Below are positions 1 to 7,139 of a stretch of DNA of 10,253 nt, in pieces. This DNA is from Gammaproteobacteria bacterium (GTDB taxonomy: Bacteria > Pseudomonadota > Gammaproteobacteria > GRL18). The first letter of the stretch is position 1; each line of letters starts with the position of its first letter. The DNA lies in NCBI GenBank assembly GCA_030632625.1, contig DAOVUK010000067.1, forward strand, positions 1 to 10,253, read 5' to 3'. The notes beneath the pieces are model-generated. The model saw only the letters and a list, made by a program, of their open reading frames with translations. It was not told where the DNA came from and made no database searches. The translations under genes were made by a program, and so were the position numbers.

Positions 1-99
1 ATGTTGTAACCACATCAATGAGCCGGACAGGAAAAATAATGCTAATAAAACCAGCAGGAGAGCATTCACTGTTAAATTTTGTTTTTCAGTTTGTTTCAT
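1..99 (-). CDS. Small membrane protein, N-terminal part only (runs off the left edge)
   Basis: Thirty-three codons are visible, starting with ATG at 99-97 and reading leftward with no stop before the edge. The start is supported by a strong Shine-Dalgarno AAGGAGA on the minus strand, 6 nt or so upstream. The protein begins with a short polar stretch (MKQTEKQNL), followed by one hydrophobic segment at about residues 11-30, rich in Leu and Phe and ending in SGSLMWLQH. This looks like an N-in transmembrane anchor or an uncleaved signal. I do not recognise the family. The gene diverges from the copper efflux operon and shares its intergenic region, so a role in metal handling or co-regulation is possible, but that is inference from position only. 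Confidence 0.6.
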   Translation of the reverse strand, partial: MKQTEKQNLTVNALLLVLLALFFLSGSLMWLQH

Positions 100-114
100 G
101 ATTATTCTCCTTTT

Positions 115-148
115 AGGGACTCTTGGGAATTTATTCCCTAGAGTCCCT
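115..148 (-). promoter_or_regulatory. Strong leader hairpin in front of the minus-strand small gene
   Basis: Arms at 115-129 and 134-148 pair over 15 bp with a single internal mismatch, closed by a 4-nt loop (TTTA). Read on the minus strand, the hairpin ends only a few bases before the AAGGAGA ribosome binding site of the gene starting at 99. No run of T follows on either strand, so it does not look like an ordinary intrinsic terminator. It may affect translation or mRNA stability of the small gene, or be a protein-binding palindrome. The pairing is read directly; its role is inferred. Confidence 0.55.
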
Positions 149-216
149 TATGATCTTTTTCGTCTGTTAATTAAAATATTTACTAATTTCTTTGTATGTC
201 TGTATTCTCTAACTCC

Positions 217-222
217 ATTATA
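217..222 (-). promoter_or_regulatory. Possible -10 box for the minus-strand small gene
   Basis: The plus strand reads ATTATA, giving a perfect TATAAT on the minus strand. The corresponding -35 position (about 240-245) is poor (AGGTTG). Transcription would start near 210 and leave a leader of about 110 nt that includes the 115-148 hairpin. The dyad at 251-274 would then lie just upstream of the -35 region. The evidence is weak because AT-rich DNA gives such matches by chance. Confidence 0.25.
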
Positions 223-250
223 TAAAAAACATCTTTCATCAACCTTACAC

Positions 251-274
251 AAACATTAAGTTTTTGTAATGTTT
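251..274. promoter_or_regulatory. Candidate operator 1 (AACATTA-N8-TAATGTT)
   Basis: Inverted repeat with 8-bp arms, AAACATTA at 251-258 and TAATGTTT at 267-274, separated by 8 nt. The same seven-base half-sites with the same spacing recur at 294-315. The element lies between two divergent genes, where a dimeric regulator controlling one or both would bind. I cannot name the regulator. It does not match the CueR, CopY or CusR sites I know, and its half-sites face the opposite way from a typical Zur box. Confidence 0.5.
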
Positions 275-293
275 CTACAAATAGTGAATAACG

Positions 294-315
294 AACATTA
301 AATATATTTAATGTT
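294..315. promoter_or_regulatory. Candidate operator 2 (perfect 22-bp palindrome)
   Basis: The arms AACATTAAATA and TATTTAATGTT form a perfect 22-bp palindrome. Its outer seven bases per arm and its 8-nt centre spacing match operator 1. The two centres (262.5 and 304.5) are 42 bp apart, four turns of B-DNA, so two bound dimers would sit on the same face. This spacing and identity argue for a real paired binding site rather than AT-rich coincidence. The regulator itself is not encoded in the window. Confidence 0.55.
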
Positions 316-374
316 GGTGAAAGGCTGGTGTTATGTTGAAACTGTAAAATAGATTTTAAAAATGATATTTGAAC

Positions 375-380
375 TATAAT
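375..380 (+). promoter_or_regulatory. Possible -10 box of the efflux operon
   Basis: A perfect TATAAT lies at 375-380, which would place the transcript start near 386-388 and give a leader of about 50 nt before the cusC start at 437. The -35 region is weak (GATTTT at 352-357), as expected if an activator is needed. The two dyads would lie upstream of this promoter. If it is real, the TTG codon at 383 cannot be the start of cusC. Confidence 0.35.
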
Positions 381-425
381 TATTGCATGTGCTTATTCCA
401 GGTAAGAACGTATTAATTATGATTT

Positions 426-430
426 GGGAG
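426..430 (+). promoter_or_regulatory. Ribosome binding site that decides the cusC start
   Basis: GGGAG lies 6 nt before the ATG at 437. It is the only good Shine-Dalgarno among the candidate starts. The TTG at 383 and the ATG at 488 have none. Confidence 0.5.
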
Positions 431-436
431 TATATT

Positions 437-1774
437 ATGCATGGTATGCGACATCAGTGCTGTCGATTAGATTGCTCGTTGTCTTTAATGACAAAGAGCA
501 AGAGACAGATTATTGCTTTTATCTGTGGGCTGGTGTTAGTCATCACTTCATCATCAGTCTTTTCGGCGCCAGTTCTGACCTTAGCACAAGCCGAAAAAAT
601 GGCTTTAGTCGATGAACCCGGCATTGTCAGTCAGCAATGGCAGATGGAGTCTTTATCGGCCCAATCTATTGCCGATGGTCAGTTAAATGATCCCAAACTG
701 CAAGTGATTCTGAATAACCTGCCGACTGATACCTTTGAATTTGATCAGGAAAATATGACTCAGTTTAAGGTGGGGATTATTCAGCAATTTCCTTCCGGTG
801 ACAGTCTCAATATCAGGCAGCAAAAAACCCGCAAACAGTCTGAATTACTTCTGTCTAAAATATCTGACCGTAAACTCAGTATTATCAAAGAAGTACGCTT
901 AACCTATTTCGAAATTTATTACTGGGAAAAGGCAAAGAAAACGATTAAGCAAAACAAACAGTTTTTCTCGCAATTGGTCGACATTGTTCAATCCATGTTC
1001 TCAGTTGGACGTAACAATCAGCAGGATCTCATCCGTGCCCAGCTGGAACTCAGCCGTCTGGATGATCGGATAGTTAAAATTACCCAAAACATTAATACCC
1101 AACGCTCCAAACTATCACGCTGGATAGGTGCGCAAAACAGTTCTCAAACTCTGGCCACTCAGCTCCCTGCCTTATCAATTCCAGTGATCAGTGACGATTT
1201 TGAAACGCTCAGCCAGCATTTCTTTAGCCATCCCAAAATACTTGAAATCGATAAAAAAATGGAAATCAGCCGCAAGGACATAGAGCTGGCGAAGGAAAGC
1301 TATAAGCCCGGCTGGGCACTCAATGTAGGCTATGGCTACCGTGATAACAACCCTAACGGCACAAAACGAGCTGATTTTCTCACCGCAGGGGTTACCATGG
1401 ACATACCTCTGTTTACCGCAAACCGGCAGGATAAAAAGCTGCTGGCAAAAGAACATCGCTATCAGTCACTCAAAGACACGCGGGTTGAAATGCTGCGTCA
1501 GTTAGTGGCCAATTTACAGCAGGAAGCGGCCAATGAAGAACAGTTACAAAACCGACATCAACTCTACAATAATTTAATTTTGCCTCAGGCCGGACAACAG
1601 ACACAGGCATCATTAGTCGCGTATCAGTCCGATCGAGGTGATTTTGCCGATGTTATGCGAGCCTACATTGATGACTTGAATGCCAGGCTGGATGAGCGGC
1701 GTATTGCCGTTGATCATCTGCAAAGCAAAGCCAGAATTTTATATTTTACGTCCAGTTTTAATACCGCCGAGTAG
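437..1774 (+). CDS. cusC: CusC-like outer membrane efflux protein (TolC family)
   Basis: Outer membrane channel of a tripartite heavy-metal RND pump. It should form a trimeric tunnel through outer membrane and periplasm that receives Cu(I)/Ag(I) from CusBA. With the ATG at 437 it has 445 residues, normal for the family. The signal peptide hydrophobic stretch (IIAFICGLVLVITSS) ends before SAPVLTL, and two TolC-type repeats rich in Gln and Leu helices follow. The amphipathic motif FPSGDSL and the second-repeat equivalent (DIPLFTANRQDKKL) are typical of strand-helix boundaries. The signal has no lipobox, unlike E. coli CusC, which is a lipoprotein. The 437 start leaves a long n-region; the ATG at 488 would give a more compact signal peptide but lacks a ribosome binding site. 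The Cus assignment comes from the neighbours; alone it would only be called TolC family. Confidence 0.88.
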   Translation: MHGMRHQCCRLDCSLSLMTKSKRQIIAFICGLVLVITSSSVFSAPVLTLAQAEKMALVDEPGIVSQQWQMESLSAQSIADGQLNDPKLQVILNNLPTDTFEFDQENMTQFKVGIIQQFPSGDSLNIRQQKTRKQSELLLSKISDRKLSIIKEVRLTYFEIYYWEKAKKTIKQNKQFFSQLVDIVQSMFSVGRNNQQDLIRAQLELSRLDDRIVKITQNINTQRSKLSRWIGAQNSSQTLATQLPALSIPVISDDFETLSQHFFSHPKILEIDKKMEISRKDIELAKESYKPGWALNVGYGYRDNNPNGTKRADFLTAGVTMDIPLFTANRQDKKLLAKEHRYQSLKDTRVEMLRQLVANLQQEAANEEQLQNRHQLYNNLILPQAGQQTQASLVAYQSDRGDFADVMRAYIDDLNARLDERRIAVDHLQSKARILYFTSSFNTAE

Positions 1775-1775
1775 C

Positions 1776-1803
1776 GTAGAGACGTTGCATGCAACGTCTC
1801 CAC
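1776..1803. repeat. 28-bp near-palindrome, probable dispersed repeat
   Basis: The arms GAGACGTTGCA (1779-1789) and TGCAACGTCTC (1790-1800) are perfect inverses with no spacer. The flanks GTA and CAC extend the symmetry to 28 bp with one mismatched pair. It begins immediately after the cusC stop codon and sits in the 92-nt gap before cusB. From memory, very similar GTAGAGACGTTGCA palindromes occur in many copies in cyanobacteria and some other bacteria. In RNA it would form a stable hairpin without a U run, so attenuation or mRNA processing between cusC and cusBA is possible but not shown. Confidence 0.65.
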
Positions 1804-1854
1804 CATTCATACCAACGGCTACTTTGGCGGTGTAAAAACGCCTTTAAAATAATT

Positions 1855-1858
1855 GAGG
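1855..1858 (+). promoter_or_regulatory. Ribosome binding site that decides the cusB start
   Basis: GAGG lies 8 nt before the GTG at 1867. The farther in-frame ATG at 1789 falls inside the palindrome, has no ribosome binding site, and would add 26 residues of unlikely composition (MQRLHHSYQRLLWRCK) before the membrane signal. Confidence 0.6.
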
Positions 1859-1866
1859 ATTTTGCT

Positions 1867-3375
1867 GTGAACAAGCTTTTATCGGGTTTTATCCTGGTCA
1901 GTACCGGTTTGGTTGGCGGTTATTACGGTCAGCCTTTTTTGCAACAACAATTAATGTCTGCAGGACTGATCGCCAGTGATGAGACAGCCAGTGATAATGG
2001 TGGGGCGACTGCGGGTGAAAAACAGGTACTTTATTGGGTTGCACCTATGGATGCCAATTATCGACGTGATAAACCTGGCAAATCACCGATGGGAATGGAT
2101 TTAGTGCCCTTTTATAAAGATGAAGGGGGAGAAGAGGGTGTCGTTAAAATATCACCCATCGTACAAAATAACCTGGGTGTTCGTGTCAGCAGCGTTAAAA
2201 AAGGCCAGTTAGACCGGGAAATCAGCACGGTAGGCTATATAAACTTTGATGAAGAAAAACTCTATCACCTGCACACACGTGTTGATGGCTGGATTGAAAA
2301 ACTCATTGTCAAAGCAACGGGTGATGTGGTAAAAAAAGGTCAAAAATTATTTGAATTATACAGTCCGACTCTGGTTAACGCTCAGGAAGAATATGTCACC
2401 GCATTAAGAAGTAAAAACCGGATATTAATTAAAGCCTCAAAAGATCGACTGCTGTCACTGGGAATTACTGCTGGTCAGATAAGTCAATTAAGTAAAACCA
2501 GAAAAATTCAACAACGCATTTCCTACTTTGCTAAACATGATGGTTTTATTCAGGATATGAAAATTCTTGACGGTATGTTTATTAAACCCTCTATGAATGT
2601 TCTTACTATCGGCCAGATTGATACGGTCTGGGTTATAGCAGAAGTTTTTGAGCGTCAAAGCGGCTGGGTGAAAGCAGGGCAAACAGTCGATATGCATGTT
2701 GAAGCCTATCCGGATAAAAGCTGGAAAGGCATTGTTGATTATATTTACCCGGTACTGGATAAAAAAACACGGACATTAAGGGTGAGGATCCGCTTTAATA
2801 ACCCGGAGCAGCTGCTCAAACCGAATATGTTTTCACGGCTGATAATTCACAGCAGTTTCAAAAAAGATTCATTGTTTGTTAAACGAGAAGCCATTATTCG
2901 CAATGGTGAGATGGAACGGGTAGTTAAAGCGCTGGGTGAGGGTAAGTTTAAATCAGTTGCTGTTAAAACAGGTTCTGAAAGCGGCAATTACATTGAAGTG
3001 ATAAAAGGTCTGGCTGAAAATGATCATATTGTGACATCAGCACAATTTTTAATTGATTCAGAATCCAGTCTGACAGCTTCTTTTGCACGTATGGAAGAGC
3101 CACAAGAGATGTCAATGGATGAGTTAAATCAAGAAGAGAGTCATCAGGTCTGGATTGAAGGACAAGTGGTTGATGTGATGCCGGGACATAATATGCTTAC
3201 CATACAGCACAAGGCAGTTCCTGCCTGGGGATGGCCTGATATGCTCATGGATTTTCCGGTCACAAAGACTCTCCCGATCACTGATTTAAAAGAAAAACAA
3301 AACATTCGTTTCTTAGTTGAGAAGCATGAAGATGGAGCCATTGAAGTCATCGAAATAAACAGAGAGGGTCTGTAA
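1867..3375 (+). CDS. cusB: CusB periplasmic adaptor with fused C-terminal CusF-like copper-binding domain
   Basis: Membrane fusion protein joining CusA to CusC and delivering metal to the pump. The GTG start gives 502 residues. An N-terminal membrane anchor (about 1-23) is followed by the CusB metal site at about 55-82. That site has Met61, Met75 and Met77 around the PGKSP motif, matching the three functional methionines of E. coli CusB in order and near spacing. The two halves of the lipoyl-like domain (about 133-176 and 219-262) flank a helical hairpin, then come beta-barrel and membrane-proximal domains to about 410. Residues about 427-502 form a second module like CusF: His448, Trp456, Met459 and Met461 correspond to the His, Trp and two Met residues that bind Cu(I)/Ag(I) in CusF (motif GWPDMLMDF). 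No separate cusF is seen in the window. The stop lies 2 nt before cusA, so translation is probably coupled. Confidence 0.93.
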   Translation: MNKLLSGFILVSTGLVGGYYGQPFLQQQLMSAGLIASDETASDNGGATAGEKQVLYWVAPMDANYRRDKPGKSPMGMDLVPFYKDEGGEEGVVKISPIVQNNLGVRVSSVKKGQLDREISTVGYINFDEEKLYHLHTRVDGWIEKLIVKATGDVVKKGQKLFELYSPTLVNAQEEYVTALRSKNRILIKASKDRLLSLGITAGQISQLSKTRKIQQRISYFAKHDGFIQDMKILDGMFIKPSMNVLTIGQIDTVWVIAEVFERQSGWVKAGQTVDMHVEAYPDKSWKGIVDYIYPVLDKKTRTLRVRIRFNNPEQLLKPNMFSRLIIHSSFKKDSLFVKREAIIRNGEMERVVKALGEGKFKSVAVKTGSESGNYIEVIKGLAENDHIVTSAQFLIDSESSLTASFARMEEPQEMSMDELNQEESHQVWIEGQVVDVMPGHNMLTIQHKAVPAWGWPDMLMDFPVTKTLPITDLKEKQNIRFLVEKHEDGAIEVIEINREGL

Positions 3376-3377
3376 TA

Positions 3378-6300
3378 ATGATTGCCGCCATTATTCACTG
3401 GTCTATTAAAAACCGTTTTTTTGTTATTTTATCCACTCTTGTCCTATTTGGTTTTGGTGTTTATTCCGTAAAACAAACACCAATAGATGCCATTCCGGAC
3501 TTATCTGATGTTCAGGTTATTGTAAAAACAACATTCCCCGGACAAGCACCACAGGTCGTTGAAGATCAGGTCACCTATCCCTTAACCACGGCAATGCTCT
3601 CTGTCCCCAAAGCGGTCACTGTTCGGGGTTTTTCATTTTTTGGTGACTCCTATGTTTATATCATTTTTGAAGAAGGCACGGATCTGTATTGGGCACGTTC
3701 AAGAGTGCTTGAATATCTGAGTCAGGTGGCCTCCTCATTACCTGATACGGCGCAATCTCAACTGGGACCGGATGCCACAGGTGTGGGTTGGGTCTATGGC
3801 TATGCTTTGGTGGACAAAACAGGAAAAACCGATATCAGTCAATTACGCAGCCTGCAGGACTGGTTTTTAAAATATGAATTACAAACTGTTCCCGGGGTAT
3901 CAGAAATTGCCACCATTGGAGGGATGGTGAAACAATATCAGATTATCGTTGATCCGGAAAAATTAAGAGCCTACAACATTCCTCTGGATCTCATCAAAAA
4001 AGCCGTTAATCGAGGCAATCAGGAAGCAGGGGCTTCAGTGGTTGAGATGGGCGAAGCAGAATATATGGTAACAGCGACAGGATACCTGTCAAAAGTAGAT
4101 GATATTAAAAAAATACCTCTGGGATTGAATGCCAATGGTACACCGGTGCAATTAAAAGATGTGGCTGATGTGATTACCGGGCCGCAGATGCGCCGGGGAA
4201 TTGCAGAACTTAATGGCGAAGGCGAAGTTGTTGGTGCTTATGTGGTGATGCGATTTGGAGAAAATGCCCAGAAAACCATTGAGCTGGTTAAGGCAAAACT
4301 GGAAGAGCTTAAAAAAGGTTTACCTGATGGTGTTGAAATCATCCCAACTTATGATCGCTCCATCTTAATTAACCATGCGGTTGATAATTTATACGAGAAA
4401 CTACTCGAAGAATTCATTGTTGTGGTATTGATCTGTGCTATTTTCCTGTTCCATTTTCGCTCATCTCTGGTAATTATTATTAGTTTGCCCATTGGTATTT
4501 TTGGCGCTTTTATTATCATGCATCTCCAGGGACTTAACGCCAACATTATGTCACTGGGAGGAATTGCCATTGCTATTGGCGCCATGGTTGATGGTGCCAT
4601 TGTGATGGTAGAGAATGTGCATAAGCATATTGAGAAAACACCCTTAACCGATGAAAACCGCTGGCAAATCATTACTGAAGCGTCTCTGGAAGTCGGCCCG
4701 CCGTTATTTTTCTCATTATTGATCATTACCATGAGCTTTTTACCGGTGTTTAGTCTGCAAGCACAAGAGGGAAAAATGTTTGCCCCTTTAGCCTTTACTA
4801 AAACCTATGCCATGGCCATGGCCGCTGGTTTATCCATTACCCTGGTACCTGTTTTAATGGGTTATTTTGTGCGGGGAAAAATTCTACCTGAGCATAAAAA
4901 TCCGGTTAATCGTGTGGTGACCTGGATATATAATCCCATTATTAAAATAGTTCTGGATGCCCCAAAAACAATGATTTTTTTAGCCGGTATTTCACTGTTT
5001 ATTGGTTTATGGCCGGCAACACAAATCGGTAGTGAATTTATGCCGCCATTGGATGAAGGTGATCTCATGTATATGCCCACGACCTATCCGGGCATCTCTA
5101 TTGGTAAGGCCCGGGAGTTACTGCAGCAAACAGATAAACTGATCAAGACCTTGCCTGAAGTTAACACAGTCTTCGGAAAAATAGGCCGGGCTGAAACCGC
5201 AACCGATCCGGCACCATTGACCATGATTGAAACAGTAATTCAGTTGAAACCAAAAAGTGAATGGCGCGATGGTGTCACCACCGAAAGTTTACGCAAAGAA
5301 CTGGATCAACTGGTGAAGTTCCCGGGTCTGACCAATGCCTGGGTGATGCCTATTAAAACACGTATTGATATGTTAGCAACAGGTATTAAAACACCCGTCG
5401 GTATTAAAGTCGCCGGCCCTGATTTAAAAGAAATTGAAAAAATAGGTAAGCAGCTGGAAATAGTGCTGAAAAATATCGAAGGCACGGCCTCTGTCTATTC
5501 TGAACGTGTTGCCGGAGGACGTTATATCAAAGCAGATATCGATCGGGATAAAGCCGCTCGCTATGGCTTAAATATTGCTGATGTACAACAGGTGATTATG
5601 ACGGCTATTGGCGGCATGCGTATCGCACAATCCATTGAGGGCCTGGAACGTTATCCGATTAATTTGCGCTATCCGCAAAGCTATCGTGACTCTGTTGAAA
5701 AAATAAAACTGCTGCCGTTAGTGACAAAAAACAATCATCGTATTGCCTTAGCGGATGTCGCTGATATCCGTGTTGAAGACGGCCCGCCAGCTATTAAAAG
5801 TGAAAATGCACGCCTGAACGGCTGGACACTGGTGGATATTGAGGGAAGAGATCTGGGTTCTTATGTGGCTGAGGCACAGAGGGTAGTTTCCGAACAGGTG
5901 GAATTACCGGCTGGTTATTCGATTGCCTGGTCCGGACAATATGAATATATGGTAAGGGCTAAAGAGCGTCTTTCTGTGGTGGTTCCCCTGACTCTGGGTA
6001 TTATTGTTTTGCTGCTTTATATCAACTTCAGAAATATTATTGAAGTGATGATCATTATGGGCACCTTGCCCTTTGCTTTGATTGGTGGCTTCTGGCTCAT
6101 GTATTTAATGGAATTTGATATGTCTGTTGCTGTTGGTGTGGGTTTTATTGCTCTGGCAGGCGTGACAGTTGAAATTGGTGTGTTAATGCTGGTTTATCTC
6201 AATCAGGCTTATGGCCGCCTTTGCCTTGAGGCTGAAAATCAAAACCGATGTCTAACAGCTGAGGATGTTAAAGCAGCCGTTATGGAAGGTGCGGGACAAA

Positions 6301-6557
6301 GAGTACGCCCCATAGTCATGACTGTGGCAGCCATTGTGGTGGGTTTGATCCCTATTATGTACAGTGATGGAACCGGTTCTGAAGTCATGCAGCGTATTGC
6401 CGGCCCGATGATCGGCGGCATGCTGAGTTCTGTGGTGTTGACCCTGCTGGTAATCCCCGCGATTTATTATTTGTGGAAATCAGTCACCTTAGATAAATGT
6501 CCCTCATCTGTAGAAATGCTTGAAAAAAAAAGGACAGGCCATGATTCTAAAAAATAA
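3378..6557 (+). CDS. cusA: CusA Cu(I)/Ag(I) RND efflux pump
   Basis: Inner membrane proton-driven transporter of the heavy-metal efflux RND subgroup, working as a trimer with CusB and CusC. At 1059 residues it is full length. The first membrane segment is at about 12-30, followed by the family motif TPIDAIPDLSDVQV. A block of membrane helices spans about 343-497 and a second about 866-1033. The helix-4 motif GAMVDGAIVMVEN has Asp405, equivalent to the proton-relay Asp405 of E. coli CusA. Met566, Met616 and Met665 match the metal-site methionines 573, 623 and 672 of E. coli CusA with a constant offset of 7. This selects Cu/Ag over Zn/Co/Cd substrates (CzcA type). Translation starts after AGAGGG with good spacing. 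No frameshift or missing motif is seen. Confidence 0.96.
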   Translation: MIAAIIHWSIKNRFFVILSTLVLFGFGVYSVKQTPIDAIPDLSDVQVIVKTTFPGQAPQVVEDQVTYPLTTAMLSVPKAVTVRGFSFFGDSYVYIIFEEGTDLYWARSRVLEYLSQVASSLPDTAQSQLGPDATGVGWVYGYALVDKTGKTDISQLRSLQDWFLKYELQTVPGVSEIATIGGMVKQYQIIVDPEKLRAYNIPLDLIKKAVNRGNQEAGASVVEMGEAEYMVTATGYLSKVDDIKKIPLGLNANGTPVQLKDVADVITGPQMRRGIAELNGEGEVVGAYVVMRFGENAQKTIELVKAKLEELKKGLPDGVEIIPTYDRSILINHAVDNLYEKLLEEFIVVVLICAIFLFHFRSSLVIIISLPIGIFGAFIIMHLQGLNANIMSLGGIAIAIGAMVDGAIVMVENVHKHIEKTPLTDENRWQIITEASLEVGPPLFFSLLIITMSFLPVFSLQAQEGKMFAPLAFTKTYAMAMAAGLSITLVPVLMGYFVRGKILPEHKNPVNRVVTWIYNPIIKIVLDAPKTMIFLAGISLFIGLWPATQIGSEFMPPLDEGDLMYMPTTYPGISIGKARELLQQTDKLIKTLPEVNTVFGKIGRAETATDPAPLTMIETVIQLKPKSEWRDGVTTESLRKELDQLVKFPGLTNAWVMPIKTRIDMLATGIKTPVGIKVAGPDLKEIEKIGKQLEIVLKNIEGTASVYSERVAGGRYIKADIDRDKAARYGLNIADVQQVIMTAIGGMRIAQSIEGLERYPINLRYPQSYRDSVEKIKLLPLVTKNNHRIALADVADIRVEDGPPAIKSENARLNGWTLVDIEGRDLGSYVAEAQRVVSEQVELPAGYSIAWSGQYEYMVRAKERLSVVVPLTLGIIVLLLYINFRNIIEVMIIMGTLPFALIGGFWLMYLMEFDMSVAVGVGFIALAGVTVEIGVLMLVYLNQAYGRLCLEAENQNRCLTAEDVKAAVMEGAGQRVRPIVMTVAAIVVGLIPIMYSDGTGSEVMQRIAGPMIGGMLSSVVLTLLVIPAIYYLWKSVTLDKCPSSVEMLEKKRTGHDSKK

Positions 6558-6577
6558 TGGAGAGGGAAAATCTTAAT

Positions 6578-7139
6578 GTGAACCGAGGTGCCAGGTTAAT
6601 GAATGTAAACAAACTATCGGAGGAGAGTTAAAATTAGTACTGTTCACAAAAATGCGTAGTGCGGCCGAGCAAGGTCAATAATTCCAGTGGGTGGAAATCC
6701 CACTCTGGCAAGGTAGGTCAACCACCAGATAGTAAACATCGGGCAGGCGGGAGTGATCCCAAATGTTAAGCACGATGGGCGCAAGCCAACAGGCCGTAAG
6801 CGAAAGTTGAAGTGATTTAGCCTCGAAAGAATGTCTACACAAACAGGACGACAGATTTACGCATCTGGAAGTCACCATTCTATGATGCACCAGACAAGTG
6901 TTATAGAGCTGTTTCGGGGTTGTAAAGCATGGCATGTTGGACAGTAGGAGTGATTGGCAACTCGGGAGATCCTAAGCCGTCTTTCAGGGAAAGAGAGTAA
7001 GTGGACCAAGTGATAATAAAGCAAGAACCACTGAAGCAGCTTAGGAAGTCGGATGGTGGCGTAGTATTGATGAAGGAGAGTAATGTCTCTGGAGAAAAGG
7101 CCATCACAATAACAACAGCGTTGTAAGGACACATGCATC
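6578..7139 (+). ncRNA. Group II intron ribozyme, 5' portion (domains I-III and start of IV)
   Basis: This stretch has no credible gene. It contains many short complementary arms, such as AGTGGGTGGAAATCCCACT at about 6687-6705 and GGGCGCAAGCC at about 6778-6788. The phrase CAACTCGGGAGATCC at about 6959-6973 and the stretch GAAGTCGGATGGTGGC at about 7046-7061 are of a kind I associate with domain I-IV boundaries in this intron group. I could not fold the whole RNA or assign exon-binding sites by eye. Open frames on the minus strand here are overlapping by-products of the structured RNA. Confidence 0.7.

Noticed and set aside
383..436. TTG start at 383 for the cusC protein
   Set aside because: It has no ribosome binding site, lies right behind a TATAAT box where transcription would begin, and adds residues that do not belong to a signal peptide.
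1789..1866. ATG start at 1789 for cusB
   Set aside because: The codon lies inside the palindromic repeat, lacks a ribosome binding site, and the GTG at 1867 has a good one directly before the membrane anchor.
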